From Maylandia zebra (lineage: Eukaryota > Chordata > Actinopteri > Cichliformes > Cichlidae): a DNA stretch of 64,000 bases. The stretch is taken from contig NC_135178.1 of the NCBI RefSeq assembly GCF_041146795.1, positions 1,217,344 to 1,281,343 of the forward strand, in the 5' to 3' direction. Of the stretch, positions 21,992 to 49,163 are shown piece after piece; the stretch's first letter is position 1; each line of letters starts with the position of its first letter. The translations under genes were made by a program, and so were the position numbers. The notes under the pieces are model-generated. The model saw only the letters and a program-made list of their open reading frames with translations. It was not told the origin of the DNA and searched no databases.

Positions 21992-22034
21992 GACTGTGGT
22001 ACCAAACCCATCCAGCAGGTTTGGTACCACAGTC
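21992..22034. repeat. Perfect 17-bp hairpin upstream of golph3
   Basis: GACTGTGGTACCAAACC at 21992-22008 and its exact complement at 22018-22034 are separated by 9 bases. It lies about 180 bases upstream of the golph3 ATG, in the likely promoter or 5' untranslated region. Confidence 0.9.
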
Positions 22035-22209
22035 TCCGCTCGGCGCCATATTAGACAGACGCTGGTGCGGAAGGTGGGGAAGGGGAGGAGGACTCCTCCT
22101 GATAAGGGTACTAACCTATACGCAAAATACTTATGGTTGACAAGTACTTGGGTGAACGTAGTCCCAGACTTGCTGCTTTCGTAGTTGTTGAGCACACTCG
22201 CCGGCAGAA

Positions 22210-30160
<7,951 letters not shown>

Positions 30161-31270
30161 GGGAACAGCAGGCAGTGGCGTTGACGTGACAGTGGGGGTG
30201 AAAATTACTCCTGACCCTGACATTTTGACTTTAGTGACTTCTGGTACCAGACGCCTGGATTTTGTGGCATGGGCTGCCCTGTTTCCTCTTTCTGTTTCTT
30301 TTCCTTCCTGATGATTCTCTTTGATGATGCTCCATGACCCTGTCTCTACCCTGCATCAGTTATGTGTTCACTTTCATAAAAACTAGCTGTGGTTAAATGC
30401 CACGTCACATGAAGTGCTTGCTGATGGTATGGGTAGGCCTGAAATCACTGATTCATATCCTGTTTTTCTTTTTTTAAGAGTGTGGTACAGATGTCACAGG
30501 TTATCAACAATGATGTACATGTGCACAGCAGCAGGAAAGTAAAAGGTTAGATGAGCTGGAGTCTAATTTATTGGGAGTAACATCTGTACTGGTCCACTCT
30601 GTGACTGTGGGCCACCATCAGATTGAGTTCCAGATGTTTGCTCAGTTGTTGGGACACTAACTCCTGTTTGGTTTGGCTCTGTTGTGCTGCTGGCATAGTT
30701 AGAAGTGAGTCACTGAAAACCGGTATAAATTTGATCGTGATGATGAAACCTCTCCTACAATACCAGTGTGGCCACCGTCGAGGCACGAGCACGGACCCGT
30801 ACATGATGGAGCGAGCCTTGCATCATCAACGCACCCAGTGACGGACGATGCTGTAGCACTGAAGCTATCCTGGCTCCATGTTCTTACTAACCCACAGGGT
30901 TTTGTTTTCATTTGACACCAGTCTGTAGCTCTGTAACGTCACTGGTTTGTATGGTCGTTTACATGTTGGGAATGAAGAAGTAAAACTTGATGTATAGCTC
31001 GCTCACACTTGGACCAGGCTTTTGACTAGAGAAGTGCAATTTCAGCTCCAATTTTGAACAACTTTGAGAACCCATGATGATGATAATAAACCAAGTTCCT
31101 CTCTGGTTTGCAAAAACGCTGGCATCAAGTGTTGAGAAGCCAAAAGTCATTTCCCATCAGGCTGTGGCAGTTTCCAGTTCAACGCAGAACAACATCAGAC
31201 ACCATAAAAGCAGCTAAGTGCTGTCGGCCTGGGGCGGCGCGCCCGTGTCGTCGTTAGCGCTGTGGTGTCT

Positions 31271-31385
31271 CGTGGTTGGCTGAGGCCTTTTGTGTGGACT
31301 TTGCATGCTCTCCCTGTGCTGCATGGGTTTGCTCCAGCTAGTCCTCCCACAGTCAAGACATGCATGCTTGGGTAAATGGTCATTC
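31271..31385 (+). repeat. Degraded interspersed repeat in the golph3 3' untranslated region
   Basis: GGACTTTGCATGCTCTCC...GTCAAGACATGCATGC aligns with the repeat at 24405-24600. Confidence 0.5.
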
Positions 31386-31423
31386 TAAGGTGGTCATGGA
31401 GATGATGTGCATGAAGTGTACAG

Positions 31424-31429
31424 AATAAA
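31424..31429 (+). terminator. Likely golph3 polyadenylation signal
   Basis: AATAAA followed 10-20 bases later by a GT-rich stretch (TGTGTGTATGTGTGG) is the best plus-strand signal after the stop and would give a 3' untranslated region of about 1.3 kb. Confidence 0.6.
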
Positions 31430-31445
31430 GTCCTGTGTGTATGTG

Positions 31446-34353
31446 TGGTTGGTAAAGACTAGAGCTATACAGCTGTGAGCGGTCTCGCTGTTCGTGGAGG
31501 AGTTCCTGTGGGATTAACACGGCTGATCGTGGACCTGGGTACGCTCCTGCAGAAGGTGCTTTGGATTTGAGCTTCTGTCGTTTCTGTGCTGATCAAAGGA
31601 GAAATGTTCTCAAAAGTAGTTGAACAAAAACAGTTCTGAATTATTTGCAATGAAAACAGATTTTGGTGCAGGACTAACATCAGCCCTATAAGGAGTTTGG
31701 AAAGAGCTGATGACCTTCACAGACACACACCGGCTAATGTTAGCACGCCAGGGTTAAAGCAGCAGGTGGTGGGACAGCGCCTTTTTACTCTGTTTACTAA
31801 GGATCAAATGTTCCACTTTGATAGAGAACAAACTCAGCATCAGTGACAGCTACAGTTGGTACGTTCCCAACTACAATGACACATTTCAGTGAGACATGGT
31901 GCTGAATGCAGGCTCCTCCTCCAGAATGTGCTCACGCTGCCTGGTCTTGGGTGCATAAAATAAAAGTGTTCACTGAGTGAAACGAGCTCCGTCTGATGAC
32001 TCATAATCCACCTCTTCTCCAGTACAGGGAAACTCCAGGAACCTCCAAACACAGCAAAGTCCCAAACTGACTGTTTACGTTACTCTGATGCGATGTACTG
32101 TCTGCACCACACAAGCTCAGTCTGGGAACCTGGACACTCCGTCTAATCGAGAACGTCATCTGAAACGTAAGCAGGTTCCTTCACCAGTAACAACCACGGC
32201 ACACCAAAAACAAAAGGCCTTAAGAACTGCACAAACTGATTGCATCATGTTCATCGATGTGTATCTTTAATGCCATTATTTCTTCTTGGAAGCAGTTTTC
32301 AGTTTAAATGAGTATGAACCGTACCACTATCAGTGGAAAGAGTGTGGGTCTGTGATCTCAGTGAACCCACTCAAGATGTGCCCAGGAGTTCTGAGGTTAT
32401 TTTAACTTGGTCGACTAATCCCATTGTGAAGTCAGAGGGTTAATCAGTAAAGTGTAACCTACAGTATGTAAATCAGAAGCTCTGTGTTTACATCTTTGCC
32501 CACTGTGGTTCTCAGTGGAGCCGATGTAGCCGTTGTCTCTACGTTTTAGCTGAACTCCTCAGATTGATCCGTCTGTTGGATAGCTGGGTACACGTCAGGC
32601 TGTCAGAAGAATCGAACCTCACATTCTCCTATTGATGTGTTTGAATTAGGCATAAGTTTATGGTTCACTGTCAAAATGTACAAAGCCTTTTCCCCATGAA
32701 CGTGATGAAGGATGTTGCTTAATTAGGATGGCCTTCTTCTTTTCCATATCTAACAAGAGAAGAGACATCAGGAGGCTTGTGCATAAGGCATGACATGTTG
32801 CAGCAAAGTGATGTGTGCTCTTTAAATAAAGGGACCTCCAGTCTGTGTACTGTCCTGAAAACAGATCCAAGAACAGCCAGATCATAACGTGTGACTTCGA
32901 TGTTTAAACCAAACTCTGTGCTTGTGTGAGCTGTGTAGCACTAATCTGTCAGGCCAGCTTCAATTCCAATGAAAATGATTGAACAGAAGTCACAGACACA
33001 CCCACTCATGGTTTTTGTTGTTATTTGTTTGCAACACAGTGAATTCAGTCAGAATAAATGCAACTTTTATACAAAGTCCACCAAATGATGGATGACACAG
33101 CTGGGCACAGATGTGTGGTGCAGCCTGCTGTAGCGTACTGATAAACACAGCTTCACCAAACACTAGTGAAGTCTTACAGGGACGTTTAGGTTTGAACGTA
33201 AACACCAGGTAGAGTGAGCTGTGTCACCCTGTCGGTGGGTCGACACACTGATACACTACCCTGCATTCAGCACTCTGTCACCACAAACCTGAATAGTAAA
33301 TGGAACAGTTCTTTCAAAGCGCTTCACACTCATTCATACAAGCACTATTTGCTCTTTCTGTGTGTGTTAAACGTCACACACTTTGTACACTCACGGACGC
33401 TCTGGAGAGCAACGTTTTAGCTCAAAGTGTGATGTGGGCTGAATGTTACTTTAGTTTGTTTAGTGATGATTCACTTCTCACCTCGTACATCGACTCTAAA
33501 CGGCTTAAGAGGAGGTTCTGTTCAAGGTTACAGGTGTGATTGAACAGGTATACAATCACAGCTCACTGACCAATCAGCCTGGAGAATAGCACCACCAGTC
33601 CTGGAGGAGCCATGCTGTGGCTGCCTGTGCTCAGAAGAGGAAATCAACATTACCTTCATTTAGCTTCATGTGGCTTATAATTTGAAAAAAAGGAAATTGG
33701 AGTTCTGGACAGTCACAAACATGCCTCCTAATCAGTGTACAAACATCTAAATACATATAATGAAAGAACAACACAAAAATCAGCATCATCCCAGCACTTT
33801 GCATGTTTGTTAGTCGACACTGAGTGAAACAACGTAGTCACTGCAGGTCCAACAACACAACTGAGTGACCCTGGGGATGTTAGCCATCCTCCTTATTAAG
33901 ACCTCTGGTTAGTGTTACCAAAGTGCATTTATACAACGTAGCTGATATTTAATGGGGGGAGTTAATGGAGAATCAACTTAAACTGGCTTCTTGTCAAAAA
34001 TCACGACTCATGAAAGCACAGCGAGAGGAAACGCTTCGTGTGCCTTCAGCTGGTGATGAGCAGCGGTCAGTCTGGGACGGCTGCGTCTTTTACCTGTGAC
34101 AAAGTGAACAGAAACACACGTCATAGCTCCTTACATCCACTCGTATGCACTGTTTGTGACTTTTTTTGAAATGGGACATAACTGTGTTTGACCTTTTGTG
34201 TTACTACTGTTACTTCTTTTGCAGATATTAGCTGCTTCCAACATTACAGGTTATATTAAATACAGTTTATGTTCAAAACGTCGAATCATGGAACAGGGAC
34301 AAAACGTAGAAAAGGAATCGTAAGTGTTCTTTGTGCAGACACAAACCTTAAAC
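31446..34353. other. Intergenic region between golph3 and dtx3l, no gene seen
   Basis: Short frames only, none conserved. It must hold the dtx3l 3' untranslated region, read leftwards from 34354; an ATTAAA complement at about 33945 is a weak candidate poly(A) signal. Confidence 0.5.
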
Positions 34354-40575
<6,222 letters not shown>

Positions 40576-40616
40576 TGCAGCTGTCTGTGGACTCGGCGCA
40601 CACCCGACCCTCGCCT

Positions 40617-40630
40617 GCTTTCACTTTCAG
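40617..40630 (-). promoter_or_regulatory. ISRE/IRF site at the dtx3l promoter
   Basis: On the minus strand CTGAAAGTGAAAGC fits the interferon-stimulated response element core GAAANNGAAA followed by S and Y. It lies 42 bases upstream of the dtx3l ATG. In mammals DTX3L is interferon-induced. Confidence 0.65.
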
Positions 40631-40680
40631 CCTTTGTTCATCACGTGATCAAACTGGAAACAACTTTTTTTAACCTTGAA

Positions 40681-43600
40681 TTTTTTTTTCAAAACTTTAT
40701 TTGAAACTGTAACGTGAACAGTCAGTCATTCCAGTTCAGTTTGTACAGTCGAGATACAGGACAAATCAGCGCAACAATAAGCAGTACACTGAAAATAAGA
40801 AGGGTAAATAAATAAATACAGGGAAAAAAGAGGGACGTGACAGACTTCATAATAGCTTTGTACTTGAAAATTGTATCTGTGACAGCTCATTTGTTGAAAA
40901 TTTCGGAATGAATTTCAATCAATTTATTTGAAGTTGATTTAAGAGAGTTTAAGTAATATTCCATTTCAATCAAAAACAAATGGGTTGAGTTTTGAAATTA
41001 AACAAATGAGTTACACTTTCAGGTTTAGTTTTACAAAAGGTAAATTTTCTATCAGTGTCACAGAATCTTGAAATGTTGTTTGTTTATTTGTTTGTTTATA
41101 AGGAACCCCATTAGCTTCCACAACAGTGGCTGCTAGTCTTCCTGGGGCCCAAGCCATCAAATATCTCCAAATAAAATGTTACAACAATTAGATCTACAGT
41201 AAAGTTTTACAATACTGAAATGTAAACATGTGAATATTAAAAATTATATAAAAGCAGAAAACCAAAACAAAACACTCAAACAAAATACACAATTTCCATT
41301 ACAAGTGATATTACCCTCTACAATTTTTACAAATACATTAAAAACTGCCTAAATAGGCTTTTAGGTGATTTTTAAAATTATGAATTGAAGCCAATTCTCT
41401 TATTGCCTCAGGCAACTTATTCCACTGAAACGATGCTCTGAATATAACAGAGTTTTTCAAAAAGTTACTTTTAACACGAGGAATTACTAAATTGTGGTTG
41501 GTTGAGAATCGTGTGGCATGATTATGAATTTCATCTGGATACTGCAACTGAGCACAAAAAAAATGTTGTGTATATGTTATGTTTTAAAATGTTATGTAGT
41601 ATTTTCCTGTTGTAAATGTAATTCTCTTATTTTGTTTGTGATACAAAATCTAAAAGGAATAAGCCTTGCCTTATCCCAGTTGATATTTTCAAAAATAGCA
41701 TTCCAAAAAAACTTCCTTCTTGGAGTTATTTTCTTCGCATTATACAAACATTCTCTAATATGTTTATTGGTGCATTTCTTGCTTAAGAGATCAATACCAT
41801 TTATATAAAGAGTGTTAACGGATGCATGTGGTGTGTTCTGTTTTTTGTAGCCTTTCATTAAATCAATCAGTCCACTAGGAACGGACTTTATTACTGAACT
41901 AAAATCTTTAAATTTGATAGGGAATGTTTTTTTCAGTAATAAAGTCATTATAACTAAGTAGTTGGCCTTCAACGTCAAATAAGTCTTTTAAATAGATTAT
42001 CTTTTTATCAATCCAATTCTGCAAATAAAGTGATTTGTTCCTTTTAGTGATACATTCATTATTCCAGATAATAGATCTATGTGGAGAAAAGTTATGTGAA
42101 CAACATCGTTTCCAAGCTGTTTTTAACTGGTAACTTTGATATACTGTAATTACAAGACAATAAGAACTGTAGACCTCCAACATTCCTAAAAATGTTATGT
42201 GGCATGAAATGCCATAATGATCCAGGAGATTTTAAGCATTCTTTTAGCCATTTCACCTTAAATGTATAGTTCAGGTCCATGAAGTCCAGAAGGCCAAAAC
42301 CACCTTTATTTTTAGTTCCACAAAGCAATGATTTTTCAGATGATGGTGCTTATTCTTCCATACAAAGTTAACAAAATATTTTTACACATGGAATCATACA
42401 CATTAACGGAAAGGGCTGGATACACAAATCTGGAAACACCTCCAGTCAAAAGGATTCTACCAAAAATTGATAGGTCTCTTTGGAGCCATAAGTTCAACAT
42501 AGTTTTAGTTTTTTCCATCCTGGGAGAGAAATTGAGTTGTTGACGCTCCGTGTCATTCTTACAGACATGAATACCAAGGTATCTAACACAGTTTTTGACA
42601 GGAATATCGTATAAAGATTTGACATTTGATTGGTACAAAAATAAAATTTCACATTTAGACTTATTTTTAATCCAGAGGCAGTTGAGAATTTGTCTATTAA
42701 TGAAATAGCCTTTTCAATCTGATCTTTGTTTTTTAAGAATAAAACAGTGTCATCTGCTAGTTGAGTCAGTCTGATTTCTTTACCCATAACAGATAAACCT
42801 AATTACTGGGCTATTCAAAATGTGTAATGAAAGTAGTTCAGCCACAATCAAAAATAAAAAGGGTGAAATTGGGCAACCCTGGCGAACAGATCTCATGACT
42901 GGAAATCTTAGTAGTATTTGGATATAGTATAACACAACTGTCAATATTTTTATAAAACATTTTGATAGTTGACACAAAGTGTGGACCAAAACCAAAAGTT
43001 TTCAGTGCTTTAAATAAGAAATAATGTTCTACCGTATCGAAAGCTTTATAAAAATCAAGAAACACAATAAGGGAACCATTATTTATATTGTCAGGGTAGT
43101 GTAATAGGTCAAAAATAAGCCTTATGTTTGAACTGATATGGCGGTTGGTCATAAATCCGGTTTGCGTTTCAGCTATGATCTCATCAAGATTTTTTTTTTT
43201 AATCTTTTGGCATAGACCAATGAGATGATCTTAAAATCTATGTTCAAAAGTGTGATACGCCTCCAATTTTCTATAGAAGATCTTTATCAGGTTTAGGAAT
43301 TAAAGTTATAATACCCTGTTTCATGCTTGTGGACATTTCTTTTCTATCACGGCATTCCTTAAATAATTCTAATAAAGGATCAACAATGATATCCGAGAAA
43401 TGTAAATAAAATTCCACTGATAAACCATCTTTGCCTGGAGATTTGCCCTTTTTCATTGATCGAAGTGCCTCTGAAATTTCTGATTTTGTTATGGGACGTT
43501 CACAATTAGTTTTAAAGTTTTCTGAGATTGTTGGTGCAAAATTTTTAACTGACTCGATAAATCTATCGCAATCATTGATATTACAATTTGATTTGTATAT

Positions 43601-43684
43601 ATCATTGTAGAATGAACCAACATGTTTTGAGATATCTAAATGATTAGTGGTTATGTTATTATCAATCTTAAGGGCAGATATATT
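40681..43684 (-). pseudogene. L1-like LINE ORF2 (RT and C-terminus), copy 3
   Basis: Read leftwards: ISALKIDNNITTNHLDISKH, then the RT entry KKGKSPGKDGLSVEFYLHFS and ITLIPKPDKD, TGFMTNRHISSNIRLIFDLL, LIVFLDFYKAFDTVEHYFLF (RT motif A), SVRQGCPISPFLFLIVAELL, LTQLADDTVLFLKNKDQIEK (the ADD catalytic box) and a C-terminal region to about 41592. Frames shift at several points. A 3' region reaches a T-run at about 40681, the poly(A) tail on the other strand. An unrelated LINE fragment sits at 41072-41560. The upstream part of the same ORF continues at 48184-48289, beyond a CACTA-like insertion. Confidence 0.85.
41072..41560 (-). pseudogene. Second LINE, C-terminus and 3' end, nested in L1 copy 3
   Basis: It reads YPDEIHNHATRFSTNHNLVI, then FRASFQWNKLPEAIRELASI and ends FKNHLKAYLGSF with a stop. 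A 3' region follows with the complement of CTAATGGGGTTCCTTATAAA and a TTTG tail. The family differs from L1 and may be Rex1-like, but I am not sure. Confidence 0.6.
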
Positions 43685-46600
43685 CACTGTAAAAAAAATC
43701 CGTAAAAATACAGTACAATCTACTGTATAAACGTGAAGGAATTTTCCGTATTAGTCATTTACAGGTATTTTTCTGTATTTCTCAACTACTGCAATGCATT
43801 GTGGGAAAAAGAACCTGAAAAGGAGGGAAAAGTAAGCGCAAGAGCAGCCATTAGGCTTCTTTCAGGCTTCATCTGGATTTTGGATTCTGAAGTTGGAGAA
43901 ACTGCCTTCAAATTTCTGTGGTAAGTATTAAAACTCATGTTTCGTTTTATTAAAATAATGTTTTTTCAAAAGACTCCGTGTTTTTATTTAGAAAGAATTG
44001 TTAATTTATTTGTTAACTGGTTTCGGCTGTCTCCAGACAAGTCAGGAATATTTTGCTGACTCATTTTTAAAAATAATTGTTATTTAGGTTTAACATGACT
44101 TAAGCTTTATTTTAGTTAATGTTAAAATAATTTTTACTGTGATACCACCAGTTTTGCCCTTCAGTGGCTGAACCAGTTTTCATAAATATTATAGTTAGCT
44201 GTCTGTGTCTCTCTGGGTATTACACAGCTGTGACTGCTAACTAGCTAATTAGCGAAAGTCAGCGATGTGGATAACTGGGAAAGTGAGAACTTCATGGTTC
44301 TAGAAATTATTCTAGGACTCTAATAAGTACTGTATCAATACCTGTGTTTTACAGTTGGCTCTACTGTACACTTTAAAGGGTTTCAGGCAAAGTTACACTA
44401 ACCCTAGTTTAAGCCTCAGACCTTCCTGGCTGACGCTAGCAAATGCTAATGTTAGCCTCTGATTTGGGCTGCTAAAGTAAAGACTTTTAGCTAGCTGACC
44501 AGCATAGATTATTTCGGTGGTTAACAGACTGTAGTGGTAAAATTATTGAAAGTATAGTTTCACCTCAGCACATTTACAATTACAGTATGTCTATTTTGTA
44601 GCACATAGAAATGTTTAGTTAATATTTACAGACAGACACATTTTCCCTGTAACTGTGTTTTTACTCCAACATTTGTTGAAAATGTAATTTATGAAATGCT
44701 GAGCAGCATTTCTTGTATGTGGAATATTTTTGTCACCCCACTGTGCTAATGTGATTAAATACTAAAAATTATTACTAAAAAAATTCAATAATAAATCAAT
44801 AATAACTATTTCTTGATTGAACTATAATGTAAGTGCAGTGCTGGTGTGCAGGGGCTCTATATGCCTTGTCTATATCAAGCTTTTAGCCAAATATAAGCAG
44901 AGATATTTGTATCTTTCTTAAAAATCCAGATCCTTACAGATTATTTGAGAAATGGATCAACAGCTATCACTACTTGAAGCACTTTAAGTCCTGCAGTGGA
45001 AAAATATCCCTTATTTCACCTTTGATCACACACTTTGGTTTTCCAGTGCAGAGCAATGGCCAAGAAAAGGAAAGACTTCCCCGAGTGAAAAAAAAGATGA
45101 AGATACAAGCTGGTGATGATCCAGAGCAGCTGGTCTCAGGAAATGAAGAAAAACCCTGATCACCTTCTCTACAAACACAAGGTGAGTTTAATGTTGTGGT
45201 TGATTTAGTTTTTCAAGGTATGTATGTTACTTTAATTATAAACTGCTTTTGTTGCAACAGAATGGTGTTATGTGTATGCAACTCTACGTGAATTATAATC
45301 CTTTGTAGGGCTGCGTGATATGACCAAAGTCTCATATCCCAATATAAGACGTATCTCTCCTGATAACGATATATATCACAAAATAGTGCATTTTCTGTAA
45401 ATTCTGTGATTCTCGGGCAACTCGACTTATGTGAAATGTTTTCAGTTGGGCGTCGTGTACCAGGAGTCGAGTGTTTTGACCGATGCATGAAACTATACAT
45501 TTTTAGACATGAGTTTAAATGGCCGCCATTTTCTTTCTGAGTATTTATTAGACGGCGTGCTGCAAGGAAAAGCCTGTTCTAACGTTTGAGTCTAAGGATT
45601 ATTTTGAGCACCTGACGACTCTTTTTTGCTTTTCATTAGTAAACTCTCTCGAAACTCTTTCATGTGATTCTTGTGTAGGTGGTTAAAGAGGTTTGTCGTG
45701 TTCGAGTGGTGGTGGGGACCAGTTTGTGGCATAATTTGCATAGTACAGTTTTCTGGGGCGTGTCAGACTTTTCATAACCAAACCATGTCCATGCTACAGA
45801 GGTAGCCCCTCATTTAACAATAAGGTCCTCGATTTCTTTTGACTGGTCCTTCTGGTTCTGCCTCATCCTTGCTGGCCATGCTGGTATTCTCTGTGCCTTC
45901 ATCTGCGTGGTGACTGTAAGCGCCATTTATAGTTACTTGATGTTTTTATTTGAGGTCATTTGTTTGATGCATATTCTGAAATTTTATGTTTGAGAATAAT
46001 GTATATCATTTCAGTTTAGTTTGAAAAGTCTCAACAGAAACTTGAGCTTTATTGTGAAAGGTTTATGTGGAAAATAAACAAGCGGACGGCGGAGCCACAC
46101 GATGGTTTTATCCTCATTGTTGGTAACGAAAGTACGCGTTAAAAACAGTCACTTGTCCGTCCATAGTGTGGTTATTTTAAGTATAAGAGAAGGAGAGAAC
46201 TTTAAGAAATAATATAGCAACTACAGTGACCATCAAAACCATGAAAAAAATATTGCCGTAAACAGTTTATTTTGCAACACCACAAAACAAAGAATAGTGT
46301 ATAATATGAAACGATAGACATTTTTATATCGTAATCTGATATATATCGTCATATCGCACAGCCCTAATCCTTTTTTTGTTAATGTTGTTTATGTTCTAGG
46401 TAAAAAAAAATTATAAAAATACAAACTTTTTAAAAATGTCTTGTTGTTTCTCTTTTTTTCCTCAGAATAAATTGCGACTAGTCTCAATGGCTGACACGGA
46501 GGAGCAACACAGCGACACGTTAACTCCGACTGCTGCAGTTCCTGTATGAACTGAGCAACTCTTAAAATCCAAGAAAAAGCTGAGTGTATTTTACTTAAAG

Positions 46601-48183
46601 CTCAGATGGACCTTGATGTACTAACATGCAGGCTGCATTCAGGACTTTGTCACACTGTTATATGAAGAGCGGTAACAAGACTTTGTAGTAATTTGTCTTA
46701 CTATTGTCTTATTTGTTGTGATTTAGGGTCTGTGCGCACAAGCAGAGGTTTTTGTTTGTAACTGTAACCTCGTTTTCAGAGCCTTGTCTAACATTTAATG
46801 GTCATGAAATATGTCAGACTTTTTCCTCTACTTAACCAGCTTAGAGAATTTGAACACCGTGGAGAAAAAGGTGTGCATTAAGGATTTTGAACTATGATGT
46901 TTAAGTGTTGTCACTGCTGAGGATTCTTGGACACAGATCCTTATTCACTATGCTGCTGTTTACAGTTTAACTTTTCATCAGAACAAGCACTTCTAATTAT
47001 ACTTTGCTCCTCACTGACAAAACAAGTCCCGTAAATACACTTTTATCTTTAAGTTTGGGACAGTAATCTGTCTTAATTTATTATGTGTTGTAGTTATCAT
47101 ATGGGGAAAAGTCCTGTGGTTATCCATCAGTCCTGTTCGAATAAACCCAAAGTTCAGGAACATCTTCTTTAGATCTGTTCAGTTGTATTCATGTGGCACC
47201 ACTTAAACAGTCAACAAATTTTGACTCAAGTATGTTATATTGTAAGGTAAAGAGCCCAAAGAGTTAATCTCAGACAAATGTTCACGCAAATGTGAATTAC
47301 ATTCACTTCATTAATGAAGTGAATGCAATTCAGTAATCAAAGGTGTTTGGCTATAACTGACTACATGTGTATACTGTATCATAAGTGGACAGAGATGGAT
47401 GTAAACCACACCTTAACCATTTGGCTGAGGCAAAACTACCACAAGGCAGTGATTCTAACTAAAAGGTACTCTGGATATTATTAAATGTGAACATGTCGTT
47501 AAATATGACATTTTTTGTTTGTCAGGTGTCCTGTTTGAAGAAAACACTTGGTAGCCACTTGAATGAATGTAAATAAACACATTTACATGAGGGCAACCTG
47601 ATTTCAAGGAAATAAAAATTCTCAAATTTGAAAGCTTGTGAGTTATTTTGTTCATGTATCAGCTGTTTAGTAGTTTTATGACAAGATGGATGCTGTCATT
47701 ATATTTAAGTATAGTGTTTGAGTTAAGGAGAATAAAAGAATATTTAACATTAATTGTACCAATGTTGTTGTGTACGAAGCACAAATTAATTTAAGTTTTA
47801 ATTTATGAATTTTTGAGTACATGGTGTACTAGGTTGTAATTGCATAGAAATGTATGTTTAAGGATATAAAGAACTATATTTAATGAGTTACAGTGAAAAG
47901 AAGTGCTTGGAAATAGTAATATAAACAGAAATTTCAATTTTTCTATTAACGGAAAATATCAGTTAATGATACAGAAAATATACTGTGAATAAACGGAATT
48001 TTCTGTTTTATAGCTGAAGGAAATGTCCGTAAATAGTACAGAGAGTATACTGTAAATCTACAGAATTTTCCGTTTTATCATTTACAGAAAGGTCCGTCAA
48101 ACCTCCGTAAAAAAACAGAAAATGTACTGGCAGAAAATTACCAGGACATTTTCTGTTTTTCTACGGAATATTTTTTTACAGTG
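43685..48183. mobile_element. CACTA/EnSpm-like element inserted in L1 copy 3
   Basis: It begins CACTGTAAAAAAAATCCGTA and ends ...TTTTTTTACAGTG, with 2-bp TT on both sides. The L1 frame reads up to each border on opposite sides, which fixes the limits. Subterminal copies of CTGTAAAT, TTTACAG and ACGGAA-like words crowd the last 250 bases at 47930-48183 and the first 100 at 43690-43790. No transposase domain is recognised; a 61-codon lysine-rich frame at 44974-45159 ends near a GT donor. A hAT element is nested within. Confidence 0.75.
45306..46366. mobile_element. hAT transposon nested in the CACTA-like element
   Basis: Ends TAGGGCTGCGTGATATGACC and the complement of TCGTCATATCGCACAGCCCTA; flanks ATCCTTTG (45298-45305) and ATCCTTTT (46367-46374) differ at one base. 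The right-hand 250 bases are homologous, in reverse, to the fragment at 5007-5211. Confidence 0.88.
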
Positions 48184-48289
48184 TTGTTTCTTCTTTGGTT
48201 TCGTTTCTCAAGAGCACAAAAGTAACAAGAATTTCTTTCACCTTGTTCTAGCCATTTTGCTTTGGACTTTATAAAAGCCCCTGTAGCCA
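48184..48289 (-). pseudogene. L1 copy 3, ORF2 segment between two CACTA-like elements
   Basis: The minus strand reads VATGAFIKSKAKWLEQGERN, then SCYFCALEKRNQRRNN, which joins in frame order to ISALKIDNN at 43684. This shows that the 43685-48183 element split the ORF. Confidence 0.85.
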
Positions 48290-48815
48290 CACTGTTACAA
48301 AAAACATCTTAAAAAAACGGTAATATTCCGGCAGCTATTTTACTACCGTAAAATAACAGAAAATAACTTCCTCATAAAAATACGGTTATTTCCAGTAATG
48401 ACAATACAGTTTGTTGCGCTAATTTTACATGGGATCTTGCCTTTTCAAGTAATCTTAAACATTAAATTAGGAACATGTTAATGTGATTAGACAATGAAAT
48501 TATCTATAAATAGGAAAAAAAACAAATCCTAAAAAAACAGTAATATTCCAGCAGCTGAGGCGCCAAAATACTACCGTAAAATAACAGAAAATAACTTTCT
48601 CATGAAAATACAGTTAGTTTCAGTAATGAAAATAGAGTTTGTTGCGCTAATTTTACATGGGATTAGACCTTTTCAAAGTGCGTTTAGACATCAAATTCGG
48701 AAACATTTTAACGTGATCAAACAATGAAATTACCTATAAACAAGGTCAATGAATGTGGCAATATGAATCATAATACGTAAATGTACAGAAATATACAGTT
48801 GGTTTAAATGATAAT

Positions 48816-49008
48816 GGATTGCATGCCCTGGGACAGACTGACAGAGGCGAGGCTGCCATATGGCACCATTGGCCCCTCTGGCCATCACCAGTAGGTGGTG
48901 AAGAGTGTTGACCACGGACACAATACCAAGAGTGCCCGAGCTCGAACCGGCAACCTTCTAATCACAAGGCAAACTACCAACTCTTGAGCCACGATCGCCC
49001 TAAATAGC
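48816..49008 (-). repeat. tRNA-derived SINE (AFC/HE1-like) with 9-bp duplication
   Basis: On the minus strand it opens GGGCGATCGTGGCTCAAGAG, with an A box in TGGCTCAAGAGTTGG and a B box in GGTTCGAGCTC, followed by a CTACTGGTGATGGCCAGAGG and GCAGCCTCGCCTCTGTCAG body. AATGATAAT flanks it at 48807-48815 and 49009-49017. It resembles the AFC SINEs known from African cichlids, but related SINEs occur in other fish. The 3' tail is short. Confidence 0.8.
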
Positions 49009-49163
49009 AATGATAATAATACTTATGTGATGTAACACACGCTTATAGGAATCATGTTATATACTTTTCCATAGCATTACATTTGAATTCAACAGTTCAA
49101 TTTTTCAAATAACGGACAGATATTTGTGAAATCATGATACATTTGTGAATGTATTTTAACAAC

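Noticed and set aside
32088-33539. Short frames between golph3 and dtx3l
   Set aside because: All are under 80 codons, without splice context or recognisable motifs.
48990-49000. Functional tRNA gene
   Set aside because: The A and B boxes belong to a SINE: the downstream body and target duplications fit a SINE and no tRNA cloverleaf is intact.
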